DNA of 10,763 nt from JBOGEB01 sp050743125 (GTDB taxonomy: Bacteria > Actinomycetota > Nitriliruptoria > Euzebyales > Egibacteraceae): assembly GCA_050743125.1 (NCBI GenBank), contig JBOGEB010000156.1, positions 1-10,763 on the forward strand. Direction: 5' to 3'. Position 1 is the first letter of the stretch. Each line of letters starts with the position of its first letter. Below the pieces are notes generated by a model. That model worked only from the letters and a program-made list of their open reading frames with translations. It had not been told where the DNA came from and made no database searches. The position numbers and the translations under genes are program-made. Below, piece after piece: positions 1-9,025 of this stretch.

Positions 1-202
1 GCCCGGTGCGCACGAACCGGTGACAGGCGTCGTGCGCGCGACGGTGATCGGGGTCGACGACGCCGATGACGCGGGTGATCGTGCGCCTGCCCGGGCACAG
101 CGCCCAGCCGGTGACCAGGTCGGCGAAGATCGCGAACGACGGAGCAGTGAACACCGCCTGAGCGCCGGTCAGCAGCGTCGCCCACTCCGCCGCGCCGCTC
201 AT
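1..202 (-). CDS. DDE-type transposase, N-terminal part (cut by window edge)
   Basis: I read this reading frame directly from the minus strand. It opens with ATG at 202-200 and stays open to the window edge for 67 codons. The peptide contains FTAPSFAIFADLVTGW, then GRRTITRVIGV, then AHDACHRFVRTG. This pattern (F..F..LV.G, GRRT, AH...HRF) is what I recognise at the N-terminus of IS701-like/DDE_5-type transposases of actinobacteria. The catalytic acidic residues would lie beyond the edge, so activity cannot be judged. The start codon overlaps the stop of the upstream DUF6788-like gene (ATGA, 4 bases), which implies translational coupling, and no separate Shine-Dalgarno is needed. The family label comes from memory of the motif layout. 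That it is a transposase is fairly secure; the exact IS family is not. Confidence 0.78.
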   Translation of the reverse strand, partial: MSGAAEWATLLTGAQAVFTAPSFAIFADLVTGWALCPGRRTITRVIGVVDPDHRRAHDACHRFVRTG

Positions 203-513
203 CGGCCCTTGCCCCGCGACGCTGCCCGCTCGGCCTGCACACGGACCCGCAGCTCCTCCAACCCGGCTCGGGCCTCGGCCTCCAACTCGGCCAGCGCGCT
301 CCGGTAACGCGCCACCGCGACCGCCACTGCTGGGACGTCGGCGGCTTTCAGCGTCAGCATCTTGGTGCGCCCGGCGACGCTGTAGGACAGCGCCGGGGTT
401 TCGTGCAAAGCGCCCCGGACGCAGCGGCAGCCGGGTTTGCCGCACTTTCGCCGCAGAGTGATCAGCGAGCCGCACAGCACTCGCGGCTGGTCGGGTGTGT
501 CCAGCCGTGTCAT
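199..513 (-). CDS. DUF6788-like small Cys-rich protein, IS partner
   Basis: A 104-residue protein with an N-terminal four-cysteine cluster: C14, then CGKPGCRC covering C24, C29 and C31. A basic stretch precedes it, a short beta-like segment (ALSYSVAGRTKMLTL) follows, and residues about 64-96 form an Ala/Glu/Arg-rich helix that could be a coiled coil. This is the layout I know as DUF6788, a family of unknown function often seen near transposases. The Cys cluster suggests metal (probably zinc) and nucleic-acid binding, which is inference. Its TGA overlaps the ATG of the transposase gene, so the two form one translational unit and probably one mobile element. The start ATG at 513 is supported by an AAGGGG Shine-Dalgarno-like run on the minus strand. 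That run lies inside the 3' arm of the palindrome at 518-562, so translation may be gated by folding. Confidence 0.75.
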   Translation of the reverse strand: MTRLDTPDQPRVLCGSLITLRRKCGKPGCRCVRGALHETPALSYSVAGRTKMLTLKAADVPAVAVAVARYRSALAELEAEARAGLEELRVRVQAERAASRGKGR

Positions 514-517
514 CCTG

Positions 518-562
518 CCACCCCTTAGACTGATAGTGAGCCACTAACAGTCTAAGGGGTGG
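518..562. repeat. 45-base near-perfect palindrome at IS gene start
   Basis: The left arm CCACCCCTTAGACTG (518-532) is the exact reverse complement of the right arm (548-562). Inside, after one A/A mismatch, TAGTG (534-538) pairs with CACTA (542-546), leaving a three-base loop AGC. That gives 20 of 21 pairs. On the minus strand the 3' arm carries AAGGGG, which is the ribosome binding site of the DUF6788-like gene starting at 513. On the plus strand the hairpin is followed at once by TTTT, so it also resembles an intrinsic terminator in that direction. Possible roles are an RBS-sequestering hairpin protecting against read-through transcription, a repressor or transposase binding site, or a subterminal IS end. 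Confidence 0.85.
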
Positions 563-700
563 TTTTGTCCAGCCCTGGACCACTCGTTACCCCGCTCAGC
601 TCAGACCCGGGCCGCCCGGCCGCTTCACTGGCCACAGACCACCCGCCCCCCGCTCGAAAAGTGCGAAAGCCACTTGCACCCACAATATCTCCGTAAATAC

Positions 701-729
701 TTGCGAACCTGACCGCTCTATGACATAAT
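701..729 (+). promoter_or_regulatory. Sigma-70-type promoter
   Basis: TTGCGA at 701-706 and CATAAT at 724-729 are separated by exactly 17 bases and match the -35 and -10 consensus at 4/6 and 5/6. The local stretch is AT-rich compared with the rest of the window. Transcription would begin about 6-7 bases after the -10, on or beside the ATG at 736, so the message would be leaderless, which is common in actinobacteria. It drives the truncated ORF at 736-855 and would continue antisense into the ABC transporter remnant. Confidence 0.6.
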
Positions 730-735
730 ACGAAC

Positions 736-855
736 ATGCGTACGAATCATGCAGAGGCAGCGGCGGTCGAGACGCTCGGCGACCACGCGCTGCTCGACCT
801 GGCCGAGCGCGTGCTCGCCGCGTTGGGAGCGCGGCCGTTGGCGTGCAGGCGGTAG
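736..855 (+). pseudogene. Truncated 39-residue ORF, 5' end of an unknown gene
   Basis: An ATG at 736 opens a 39-codon frame ending in TAG at 853-855. The first 30 or so residues (MRTNHAEAAAVETLGDHALL and on to LAERVLAALGA) look like a real acidic, Ala/Leu-rich amphipathic helix with actinobacterial codon use. A good promoter sits exactly where a leaderless transcript would need it. From about 832 the plus strand is the reverse complement of the ABC-transporter fragment (its HANG segment), so the last few codons are fusion sequence. The simplest reading is the head of a plus-strand gene cut off by recombination. I do not recognise the family. It could also be a genuine small protein, but the overlap with the ABC remnant argues against that. 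Confidence 0.45.
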
Positions 856-1196
856 GGCGCGGCGTAGGGGTCGTCTGCCGCCATCAGCTGGTCATGGTTG
901 CCCCGACCTTGCGCACACGGCCCTGGTCGAGCACGACGATCCAGTCGGCCATGCGCACGGTGGAGAAGCGGTGGGAGACGAACACGGTGATCGTGCTCTG
1001 GTTGGCTCGTCTGGCCGCGTTGGCGTAGCGCTCGAACAGCGCGTGCTCGGTCTGGGCGTCCAGGTTGGCCGTCGGCTCGTCGAGCACGAGCAGGAGCGGC
1101 TGCTGGTGCATCAGCGCCCGTCCCATCGTGAGCTTCTGCCACTGGCTGACCGACAGGTCGACCCGTCCTCGAACGACCGGCCGAGCTCCGTGTCGA
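832..1196 (-). pseudogene. ABC exporter ATP-binding domain, C-terminal fragment with frameshifts
   Basis: Three minus-strand frames together give the C-terminal half of an ABC exporter nucleotide-binding domain. The first frame (to about 1163) reads VDTELGRSFEDG. After an apparent one-base loss, the second frame reads VDLSVSQWQKLTMGRAL, then Walker B LLLVLDEPTANLD, then VSHRFSTVRMADWIVVLDQGRV. After another frame change around 897-904, the third reads NHDQLMAADDPYAAPYRLHANG, which is the usual C-terminal tail. Walker A, the Q-loop and the membrane domain are absent. The signature LSGGQ motif has become LSVSQ, with the second Gly lost. The fragment therefore cannot make a working transporter. 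It lies between the truncated plus-strand ORF and the LAL regulator and is most likely a relic of deletion or recombination. The original substrate cannot be told. Confidence 0.82.
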
Positions 1197-1285
1197 CTGC
1201 TTTGACATATGACGAGCCAGTCGATGCAGGCAGCGGGAAGCGCGGCCCGTCAAGCGCCCTGTCGGCCCGCCCGAGAGGCGGCGGC

Positions 1286-4228
1286 TTACGGCCTGGGACT
1301 TTGCCGGTAATGGGTGGTGATGCCCGCGACGGCGGCCCGGGAGGAGACCCTGAGTTTGGTGAAGATGTGGGAGAGGTGGGTCTCGACGGTTTTTTCGCTG
1401 ATGCACAGGGCGGCGGCGATCGCGCGGTTGGTCTTGCCCTCAGCGACCAGATCGGCGACCTCCAGCTCGCGTTCGGTGAGCGACTCCACACCAGGTGCGC
1501 TCGTCCTGTTACGTGGGCGGCGCACCCGGCGGCCGAGCCGGCGCAGCTCGCGGGCGGCTTGGTCGCGGTAACGCCGGGCGCCGCACGCGGCCAGCGCGGT
1601 TTCGGCCCGCTCCAGCTCGACCAACGCAGCCTTGCGGTCACCGGACTGGGCGAGCGCCCGGCCGGCCAGGATGCGGGAGCGGGCCGCCTCGATGCGGGCG
1701 CCAGCCGCTTCCGCCGCCTCGGCCGCGGCGAGCGCCAGCTGGGCCGCCGGTCGGGGCTGGCCGCACTCGAGCAGGACCGCCGCCCGCGCCCGGCGCGCCA
1801 AACCTGTGGTCACCGGCAGGGCCAGCCCTCCGGCGATGGCATCAGCGCGGCGCGCCCACTCCTTTGCCGCCTCGACACGGCCGAGCGCAAGCTCGGCGCG
1901 GGTGAGCAGCTCGTAACCGACACACTTGACCACCGGAACAGCCAACGGCAGGTCGGGACCGTCGATGGCGGCGACCAGCTCTGCGCGGCAGCGCTCGGCC
2001 TCGCCCACCTCCAGCAGCACGGGAGCGAGCACCGAGCCGCTGGTCGCCGAGAGCAGGCTGGGGTCCAACGTGGACGCCAGCTCGACGCTCTCGGTGCCGG
2101 CGGCGAGGGCGGCCGGCAAGTCGCCGGTCATGGTGTGCACCCAGCAGCGAGCCCACAGCGCCCAGGACAGCGACTGCGCGTTGGCGGACAGGCGTGCCGC
2201 CTCGACCGCGGCGTCGGCCAGCTCGCCTGCCTGCGCCAGCTGCCCGCGCATGGCGAGCGCGGACACCTGCCCGAGCGTCATCGGCACGAGCAGATGGCCC
2301 TGGCCGGTCGCCCGGGACACGACGCCGCCGCGCTCGAGATGCCGAATGGCGTCGTCGAAGCGCTCCATGAAGAATTCCGCCCATCCCAGGTAGTACGCGG
2401 CGTCGAGACGGGCGGCGAGCTCGTCGTCGGCCAACTCGTCGAGAAGCGCGGTCGCGTCGTCAAGGTGGGCACCGGCGCTGCCCGTGTCGCCCAGGGCGTA
2501 TTCGACGAGGGCGAGCGCGCCCGCCGCGGTGACGGTCAAAGCCCGGTCGTCGAGCGCCTGAGCAGCCACGCACGCCTGTTCCGCCCATACCCGTGCGGAG
2601 GTCAAGTCGGAGGCGTACAGCGCGTCCACGGCCAGCTCGACCTTGAGCGCGACCGCTTCGGGACAGCGGTCGTCGTCTATGCCCCGCAAGGCTCCCACCA
2701 GACGGGCGTGGGCATCCTGGTGGCGCCCGAGCAGACGCTCGACCCCGGCGCACAACGCGACCAGACGCACGCGCAGCGCCGCGCACCCGGGGACAGACAG
2801 CTCAAGCGCCTGACAAAGCACAACGCGGCTGTCCTCGAGCTGACCGGCCGAGCCGAGCGCCGTCGCCAGCGCCACGAGCAGCTCCAGCCGCTGCTGGGCG
2901 CCGTGCCCGTCGGTCATGAGGCGCAACGCCGCCGCGAACCAGCGCGCCGCCGTGGCCGGAGCCCGGGGCGCCGTCGCCTTGCCTGCCTCGGCCAGCAGGG
3001 CAATCGCCGCCTTGTCGCCCGCCTTGGCCGAGCGCTCCACATGGTGGGCTCTGACTGAGGGCGAAACCCCCTGCGCGGCCAGGGCAGCTGCCGCCCGGGC
3101 GTGGGCGCCCAGCCGCCAGCCGGCTCCCGTCGACTCGTAGACAGCCCGGCGCACGATCGGGTGACGGAACCGGAACCGGCACGGAACGGCCGTTGGCCGG
3201 ACGAGGTCGAGCTGCAGCAGCTCGTCGAGGGCCACCAGCGCCTCCGCCTCGCCGACCCCTGCCGTCTGCGCGGCGAGATCGGGCTCGAACGGATCGCCCG
3301 CCACGGCCGCCCCCCAGAGCATGCTGCGCGCTTGCCCCGACAAGCCCTCGAGCTCGTTGGCGAGCGCCGCCCGGACCGCCGCCGGGACGCCGTTGGCGTC
3401 CAAGCCCGCCAATGTCGCGGCCTGGACGACCCGGCGGCGGGAATCCCCGCGCATGAGCTGCTGGAGATAGAAGGGGTTGCCGCCGCTGTGCCGGTAAAGC
3501 GCTTCGCGGGTGGCGCGGTCGATGCCCGGGCCGACCAGCTCGTCGGCCTCGTCAGCGGTCAGGGGCCCAAGCTCGACCCGCACTGCGACCCCGTCACGGA
3601 CAGCCGCGTCCAAGGCGGCAGCCAGCCGCAGAGATGTCTGGGCGGGACGGAACGCCAACGCCAACAGCACCGGGCTCTGCGGCTGGTGGGCCAGCAGGTG
3701 GCAGACCAGCTCGACGGAGGCGGGATCGGCCCAGTGCAGATCGTCCAACACCAGCACCAGCGGCTGCGGCCTGCTCAACACCTCCAGCAACGCCCGCACG
3801 GCCCGGTACGCGCGATGACGCTCCACCGGCAGCCCCCCTAGCCCTGCCCCGCCGGCCAGCGGGGCCAGGGACGGGAACAGGCCGGCCAGCTCGGCAGCCC
3901 GCTGAGGGCCGAGAACCTCGAGGCCCACCGGACCCAGCGAGGCCAGATGGTCGTCCAGAGCGGCCGCGAACACCCCGAAGGGCAGGTCACGCTCGAGCTC
4001 GGCCGGCCGCCCTGCCAGCACCAGGTGCCCAGACTCCTCCCCCCGGGCGCACAGCTCGGCCAGCAAGCGGGTTTTTCCGACGCCCGGCTCTCCGGCCACC
4101 AGCACCACCCCCGCAGACCCCGAGGCAAGGGAGCGCAGCGCCCGCTCGAGCGCTCCAAGCTCAACACGGCGTCCGATAAGGGCTGGTATCTCCGTTGTCA
4201 TGGGTTTCGGGCGCTCGCGAACGTTCAC
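1286..4228 (-). CDS. LAL/MalT-type LuxR-family transcriptional regulator with AAA NTPase domain
   Basis: A 980-residue protein of the large ATP-binding LuxR class. Residues about 18-45 lead with LIGRRVELGALERAL, the typical AAA_16 entry. Walker A is GEPGVGKT (46-53) and Walker B is LVLVLDD followed by LHWAD (157-167). The middle, roughly 350-880, is Ala/Leu-rich helical repeat of the TPR/MalT kind, usually the effector-sensing part. The last 65 residues hold the LuxR helix-turn-helix: LTERELEVADLVAEG, TNRAIAAAL, ISEKTVETHLSHIFTKL. Length is normal for the family (about 900-1000). I chose GTG at 4228 because GGGAGGGAG lies 6 bases ahead; an upstream GTG at 4255 and an internal ATG at 4201 are poorer. 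Members sense a ligand, bind ATP, oligomerise and activate target promoters. Here the only left-hand neighbour is a broken ABC gene, so the target is unknown. Confidence 0.93.
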   Translation of the reverse strand: MNVRERPKPMTTEIPALIGRRVELGALERALRSLASGSAGVVLVAGEPGVGKTRLLAELCARGEESGHLVLAGRPAELERDLPFGVFAAALDDHLASLGPVGLEVLGPQRAAELAGLFPSLAPLAGGAGLGGLPVERHRAYRAVRALLEVLSRPQPLVLVLDDLHWADPASVELVCHLLAHQPQSPVLLALAFRPAQTSLRLAAALDAAVRDGVAVRVELGPLTADEADELVGPGIDRATREALYRHSGGNPFYLQQLMRGDSRRRVVQAATLAGLDANGVPAAVRAALANELEGLSGQARSMLWGAAVAGDPFEPDLAAQTAGVGEAEALVALDELLQLDLVRPTAVPCRFRFRHPIVRRAVYESTGAGWRLGAHARAAAALAAQGVSPSVRAHHVERSAKAGDKAAIALLAEAGKATAPRAPATAARWFAAALRLMTDGHGAQQRLELLVALATALGSAGQLEDSRVVLCQALELSVPGCAALRVRLVALCAGVERLLGRHQDAHARLVGALRGIDDDRCPEAVALKVELAVDALYASDLTSARVWAEQACVAAQALDDRALTVTAAGALALVEYALGDTGSAGAHLDDATALLDELADDELAARLDAAYYLGWAEFFMERFDDAIRHLERGGVVSRATGQGHLLVPMTLGQVSALAMRGQLAQAGELADAAVEAARLSANAQSLSWALWARCWVHTMTGDLPAALAAGTESVELASTLDPSLLSATSGSVLAPVLLEVGEAERCRAELVAAIDGPDLPLAVPVVKCVGYELLTRAELALGRVEAAKEWARRADAIAGGLALPVTTGLARRARAAVLLECGQPRPAAQLALAAAEAAEAAGARIEAARSRILAGRALAQSGDRKAALVELERAETALAACGARRYRDQAARELRRLGRRVRRPRNRTSAPGVESLTERELEVADLVAEGKTNRAIAAALCISEKTVETHLSHIFTKLRVSSRAAVAGITTHYRQSPRP

Positions 4229-4288
4229 GGTGGACTCCCTCCCGCCGGCCGCCACACAGGCGTGCTAAGAAACAGAGCCGCTCAGGCG

Positions 4289-4300
4289 CGTATTGATACG
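4289..4300. promoter_or_regulatory. Short dyad CGTAT-TG-ATACG upstream of the LAL regulator
   Basis: In the 95-base gap between nucS and the LAL gene, the five-base arms CGTAT and ATACG flank TG. It lies about 60 bases upstream of the GTG start, in the only AT-rich patch of the gap, where a promoter or an operator for autoregulation would be expected. I could not find a convincing -35/-10 pair. Twelve-base dyads also occur by chance, so this is a weak call. Otherwise the gap holds only the GGGAGGGAG ribosome binding site. Confidence 0.2.
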
Positions 4301-4323
4301 AGAAGCCCACGAGCAACCGACCG

Positions 4324-4983
4324 TCAGAAGAGTCGGAGGTCGCCCGGCTCCAGGCCGCGCAGCCGGTCATAGTCGATCTCGACCCAACCGAGGCCACGAT
4401 CGGCAGCCAGGACACGGGCCTGCGGCCGGACCCGCTGCGCGGCGAGCAGACCGCGCACAGGCCGCAGCAGCGGATCGTGGTTGAGCCGCTCGACGTAGCG
4501 GGCGAGCTGCTCAACGCCGTCGATCTCGGCCCGCCGCTTGACCTCGACCGCGATGGCCCGCCCCTCGGCGTCGCGGCAGAGCAGGTCGACGGGTCCGATC
4601 CCCGTGGGGTACTCGCGGCGGACCAGCGTGAGCCCCTCGCCGAGAGCCCCCGGGTTCGCCGCGAGCAGCTCCTGCAGATGCGCCTCGACACCGTCCTTGA
4701 CCAGGCCAGGATCCTCGCCGCAGTCGTGCGTGACGTCGAGGAGCGTCTCCTCGAGCGTGATCCGCAGCTGTTCGCCCTTCGGACTCGTCACCGTCCAGAC
4801 CGGCCCGTCGACGACCAGCGTGTTCGGCGCGTTCATCCAGTTCAGCGGCTTGTACGCGCCGCCGTCGGCGTGCACGGCGACGCACCCGTCCGCCTTCACC
4901 ATCACCAAACGCACCGCCGACGGCAACCGCGCGGACAGCCGTCCGGCGTAGTCGACCGTGCAGCGAGCAACGACCAGGCGCAC
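4324..4983 (-). CDS. nucS: NucS/EndoMS mismatch-specific endonuclease
   Basis: A 219-residue protein matching actinobacterial NucS along its whole length. The N-terminal beta-barrel DNA-binding and dimerisation domain covers about 1-105, with YKPLNWM near 44-50 and DPGLVKDGVEAHLQ at 91-104. The C-terminal RecB-like nuclease domain has the catalytic D133 (GPVDLLCRD), E147 and K149 (AVEVKRR). NucS makes double-strand cuts at G-T, G-G and T-T mismatches and is the core of the MutS/MutL-independent mismatch repair of actinobacteria and archaea. The protein ends in DLRLF, like the C-terminal sliding-clamp binding motif described for NucS family members. The start is GTG at 4983, with GGGGAG about 7 bases ahead. 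It lies downstream of clpC in the same direction but is separated by 306 bases with tandem hairpins, so it probably has its own promoter. The family assignment is secure. Confidence 0.96.
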   Translation of the reverse strand: MRLVVARCTVDYAGRLSARLPSAVRLVMVKADGCVAVHADGGAYKPLNWMNAPNTLVVDGPVWTVTSPKGEQLRITLEETLLDVTHDCGEDPGLVKDGVEAHLQELLAANPGALGEGLTLVRREYPTGIGPVDLLCRDAEGRAIAVEVKRRAEIDGVEQLARYVERLNHDPLLRPVRGLLAAQRVRPQARVLAADRGLGWVEIDYDRLRGLEPGDLRLF

Positions 4984-5093
4984 TACGCGCTCCCCAGGCG
5001 ATGAATGTCGGTCCGCGCCGTGAGGCTACGTGCGCGAGGAGCACCCCGGCAAGACGGACGGGTGTGCCGGGCAGCCGCCGGCCCGGATGTGTG

Positions 5094-5143
5094 CCCGAGC
5101 GTCTCGGGAACGGCGAAGGCCCGGCGCTCTTCGGCGCCGGGCC
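5094..5143 (-). terminator. Tandem hairpins between clpC and nucS, probable terminator
   Basis: Two perfect hairpins follow one another. GGCCCGGCGC (5118-5127) pairs with 5134-5143 over a 6-base loop, and CCCGAG (5094-5099) pairs with CTCGGG (5103-5108) over a 3-base loop. Minus-strand transcripts from clpC meet the larger one first, about 147 bases after the clpC stop, with only TT after the stem. Tandem GC-rich hairpins without a U-run are a common actinobacterial terminator form. The rest of the 306-base gap (4984-5289) shows no gene, RNA or clear promoter that I can support. Confidence 0.5.
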
Positions 5144-5289
5144 CACATTCCCGCGAGCGTCAGTCCGCCCGCAGTGCCGGGTTGATCGCCCCCACGCTCC
5201 CATGGCCGCCGACTCTTGGCGCCGAGCTTCCATGACTGCCGGAGGGGAGCTGAACCCTAGGTCTTCACGTCGCTACCACCACAATCAGT

Positions 5290-7803
<2,514 letters not shown>

Positions 7804-7834
7804 TCACTGCCCCCTACTCGGGTGCCTAACCAAA

Positions 7835-7843
7835 ACTGTAGCA
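7835..7843 (-). promoter_or_regulatory. clpC: Candidate extended -10 promoter of clpC
   Basis: On the minus strand TGCTACAGT fits an extended -10 (TGN followed by TACAGT, 4/6 to TATAAT), 32 bases ahead of the clpC ATG. No good -35 lies 16-18 bases upstream, which an extended -10 can tolerate. Transcription would start near 7828 and give a leader of about 25 bases containing AGGGGG. I see no clear ClgR, CtsR, HspR or CIRCE operator nearby. A perfect 10-base palindrome ACGCTAGCGT lies further up at 7981-7990. Confidence 0.3.
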
Positions 7844-7912
7844 TCGGGCCGACTGCATACCCGGGGTTGAGCCAGACGCCCTTGTCCTACTCACCCCGCT
7901 GGCTGTTTCCGT

Positions 7913-7964
7913 GACTCCAGCCTCTCCGGGGAGTCGGCGGGACACGCCCGCAGGATGTCCCGCC
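7913..7964. terminator. Two adjoining inverted repeats between the Clp N-domain gene and clpC
   Basis: GACTCC (7913-7918) pairs with GGAGTC (7930-7935). Directly next to it GGCGGGACA (7936-7944) pairs perfectly with TGTCCCGCC (7956-7964) over an 11-base loop. They lie about 95-145 bases after the stop of the upstream Clp N-domain gene. They could end or attenuate the lysS transcript before clpC uses its own promoter. There is no T-run. The rest of the 255-base gap (7804-8058) holds no gene. Confidence 0.35.
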
Positions 7965-8058
7965 CGGATGGCGACCCGTTACGCTAGCGTGCCCGGATCA
8001 CCCGCGCCAGGATCAGCCCCGTCCCGCGATTTCCGGCCCAGCGTTCCAGCCCTGCCCC

Positions 8059-8982
8059 CTACGGGAGCCCGCTGTCGCCGTCCAGTCGCGCCGCGGCCTC
8101 CCGCACGCTCCCGACGTCGGCGCCCGCCGCGCGGAGGAGCGCAGCGATCGCGTCATCGCTGACGAGCGCCCTCGCGATGTGGCCGGTGCCGACCGCCCCG
8201 CCCGCGCGGGTCGCGGCGGCGCTGTGCAGGGCGGCTCGGGCGCTCGCGCTGAGCGGCAAGGGCGTCGCGTCGCCGGGTGCGGGCCGCTCGACGTCCTCGC
8301 CGAGCGCGGCGCGTAGCTGCTCAACGGACAGGTCCGGGCCGGTCAACGTGCGGGCCGCCGCACTCTCCGGCGCGGCGAGCAGCGCGACGAACAGCGGGCC
8401 TACCTCGACGTTGTCCAGGCCCACCCGCCGAGCCTCGGCTCGCGCGGTGACGAGCGCGGTAAGCGCTGGGTCGGTGAGGTCGTCGAGCAGCTCGATCTGG
8501 CCCGTCCGCGGTCCCGGCCGTCGGTGGACCAGCGGCTCCTGGCCCGGTAGGCCGGCGAGGAGCCGGATGACCTCCTGCCGGATGCGCTCCAGTGAGACAC
8601 CGAGCTTGGAGAAAACCTGCGCGCCGACGCCCTCGCCCTCGCGCACGAGCCCCAGGAGGATGTGCTCGGTGCCGATGTAGCTGTGCCCCAGCTGGAGCGC
8701 CTCCCGCAACGACAGCTCCAGAACCTTCTTCGCACGGGGCGTGAACGGGATGTGGTCAGCGGGCACGGCCTGGCCTTGCCCGATCATCTGCTCGACCTGC
8801 TCGCGCACGCGCTCGAGCTCGACCCCGAGCGAGGCCAGGACCCGGCCGGCGACCCCCTCGCTCTCGTGGATCAGCCCGAGCAGGAGATGCTCAGTCCCGA
8901 TGTAGTTGTGCCTCAGCGTCCGCGCCTCTTCCTGCGCGAGCACCACAACCCGGCGGGCCCGGTCGGTGAACCGTTCGAACAT
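8059..8982 (-). CDS. Stand-alone double Clp N-domain protein (ClpC2-like, no ATPase)
   Basis: A 307-residue protein. Residues 1-145 copy the ClpC N-domain of the neighbour (about 113 of 140 identical by hand count), including the repeat pair YIGTEHLLLGL and YIGTEHILLGL and the segment HIPFTPRAKKVLELSLREAL. A linker at about 146-165 leads to a second, diverged Clp N-like region (about 166-303): LTALVTARAEARRVGLDNVEVGPLFVALL, then SASARAALHSAA with VGTGHIARALV. There is no Walker A or B, no AAA domain and no membrane segment, so it is cytosolic and cannot unfold proteins itself. Family members of this shape include mycobacterial ClpC2, reported to protect ClpC1 from cyclomarin; F2 and F80 are conserved here too. 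It could equally be a substrate adaptor or a regulator of ClpC assembly. It starts 43 bases after lysS, suggesting cotranscription, and has AAGGTGG as a distant ribosome binding site. Confidence 0.9.
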   Translation of the reverse strand: MFERFTDRARRVVVLAQEEARTLRHNYIGTEHLLLGLIHESEGVAGRVLASLGVELERVREQVEQMIGQGQAVPADHIPFTPRAKKVLELSLREALQLGHSYIGTEHILLGLVREGEGVGAQVFSKLGVSLERIRQEVIRLLAGLPGQEPLVHRRPGPRTGQIELLDDLTDPALTALVTARAEARRVGLDNVEVGPLFVALLAAPESAAARTLTGPDLSVEQLRAALGEDVERPAPGDATPLPLSASARAALHSAAATRAGGAVGTGHIARALVSDDAIAALLRAAGADVGSVREAAARLDGDSGLP

Positions 8983-9025
8983 GCCCCGTCACCACCTTCT
9001 GGGGGCAACGGTACACCTGCAGGTC

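Noticed and set aside
552..737. Minus-strand 61-codon frame upstream of the IS genes
   Set aside because: No ribosome binding site, atypical codon use, and it overlaps the palindrome and the plus-strand promoter.
749..3058. Very long plus-strand open frame opposite the LAL regulator
   Set aside because: It is the high-GC antisense shadow of the LAL coding frame and continues over the ABC fragment. Its composition is Arg/Gly/Gln-rich with no recognisable domain.
7804..8058. ClgR, CtsR, HspR or CIRCE operators upstream of clpC
   Set aside because: I looked for the consensus dyads and found only ACGCTAGCGT (7981-7990), whose half-site spacing does not fit ClgR.
9015..9024. Palindrome ACCTGCAGGT between lysS and the Clp N-domain gene
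   Set aside because: Only 10 bases with no loop or T-run; it is expected by chance in GC-rich DNA.
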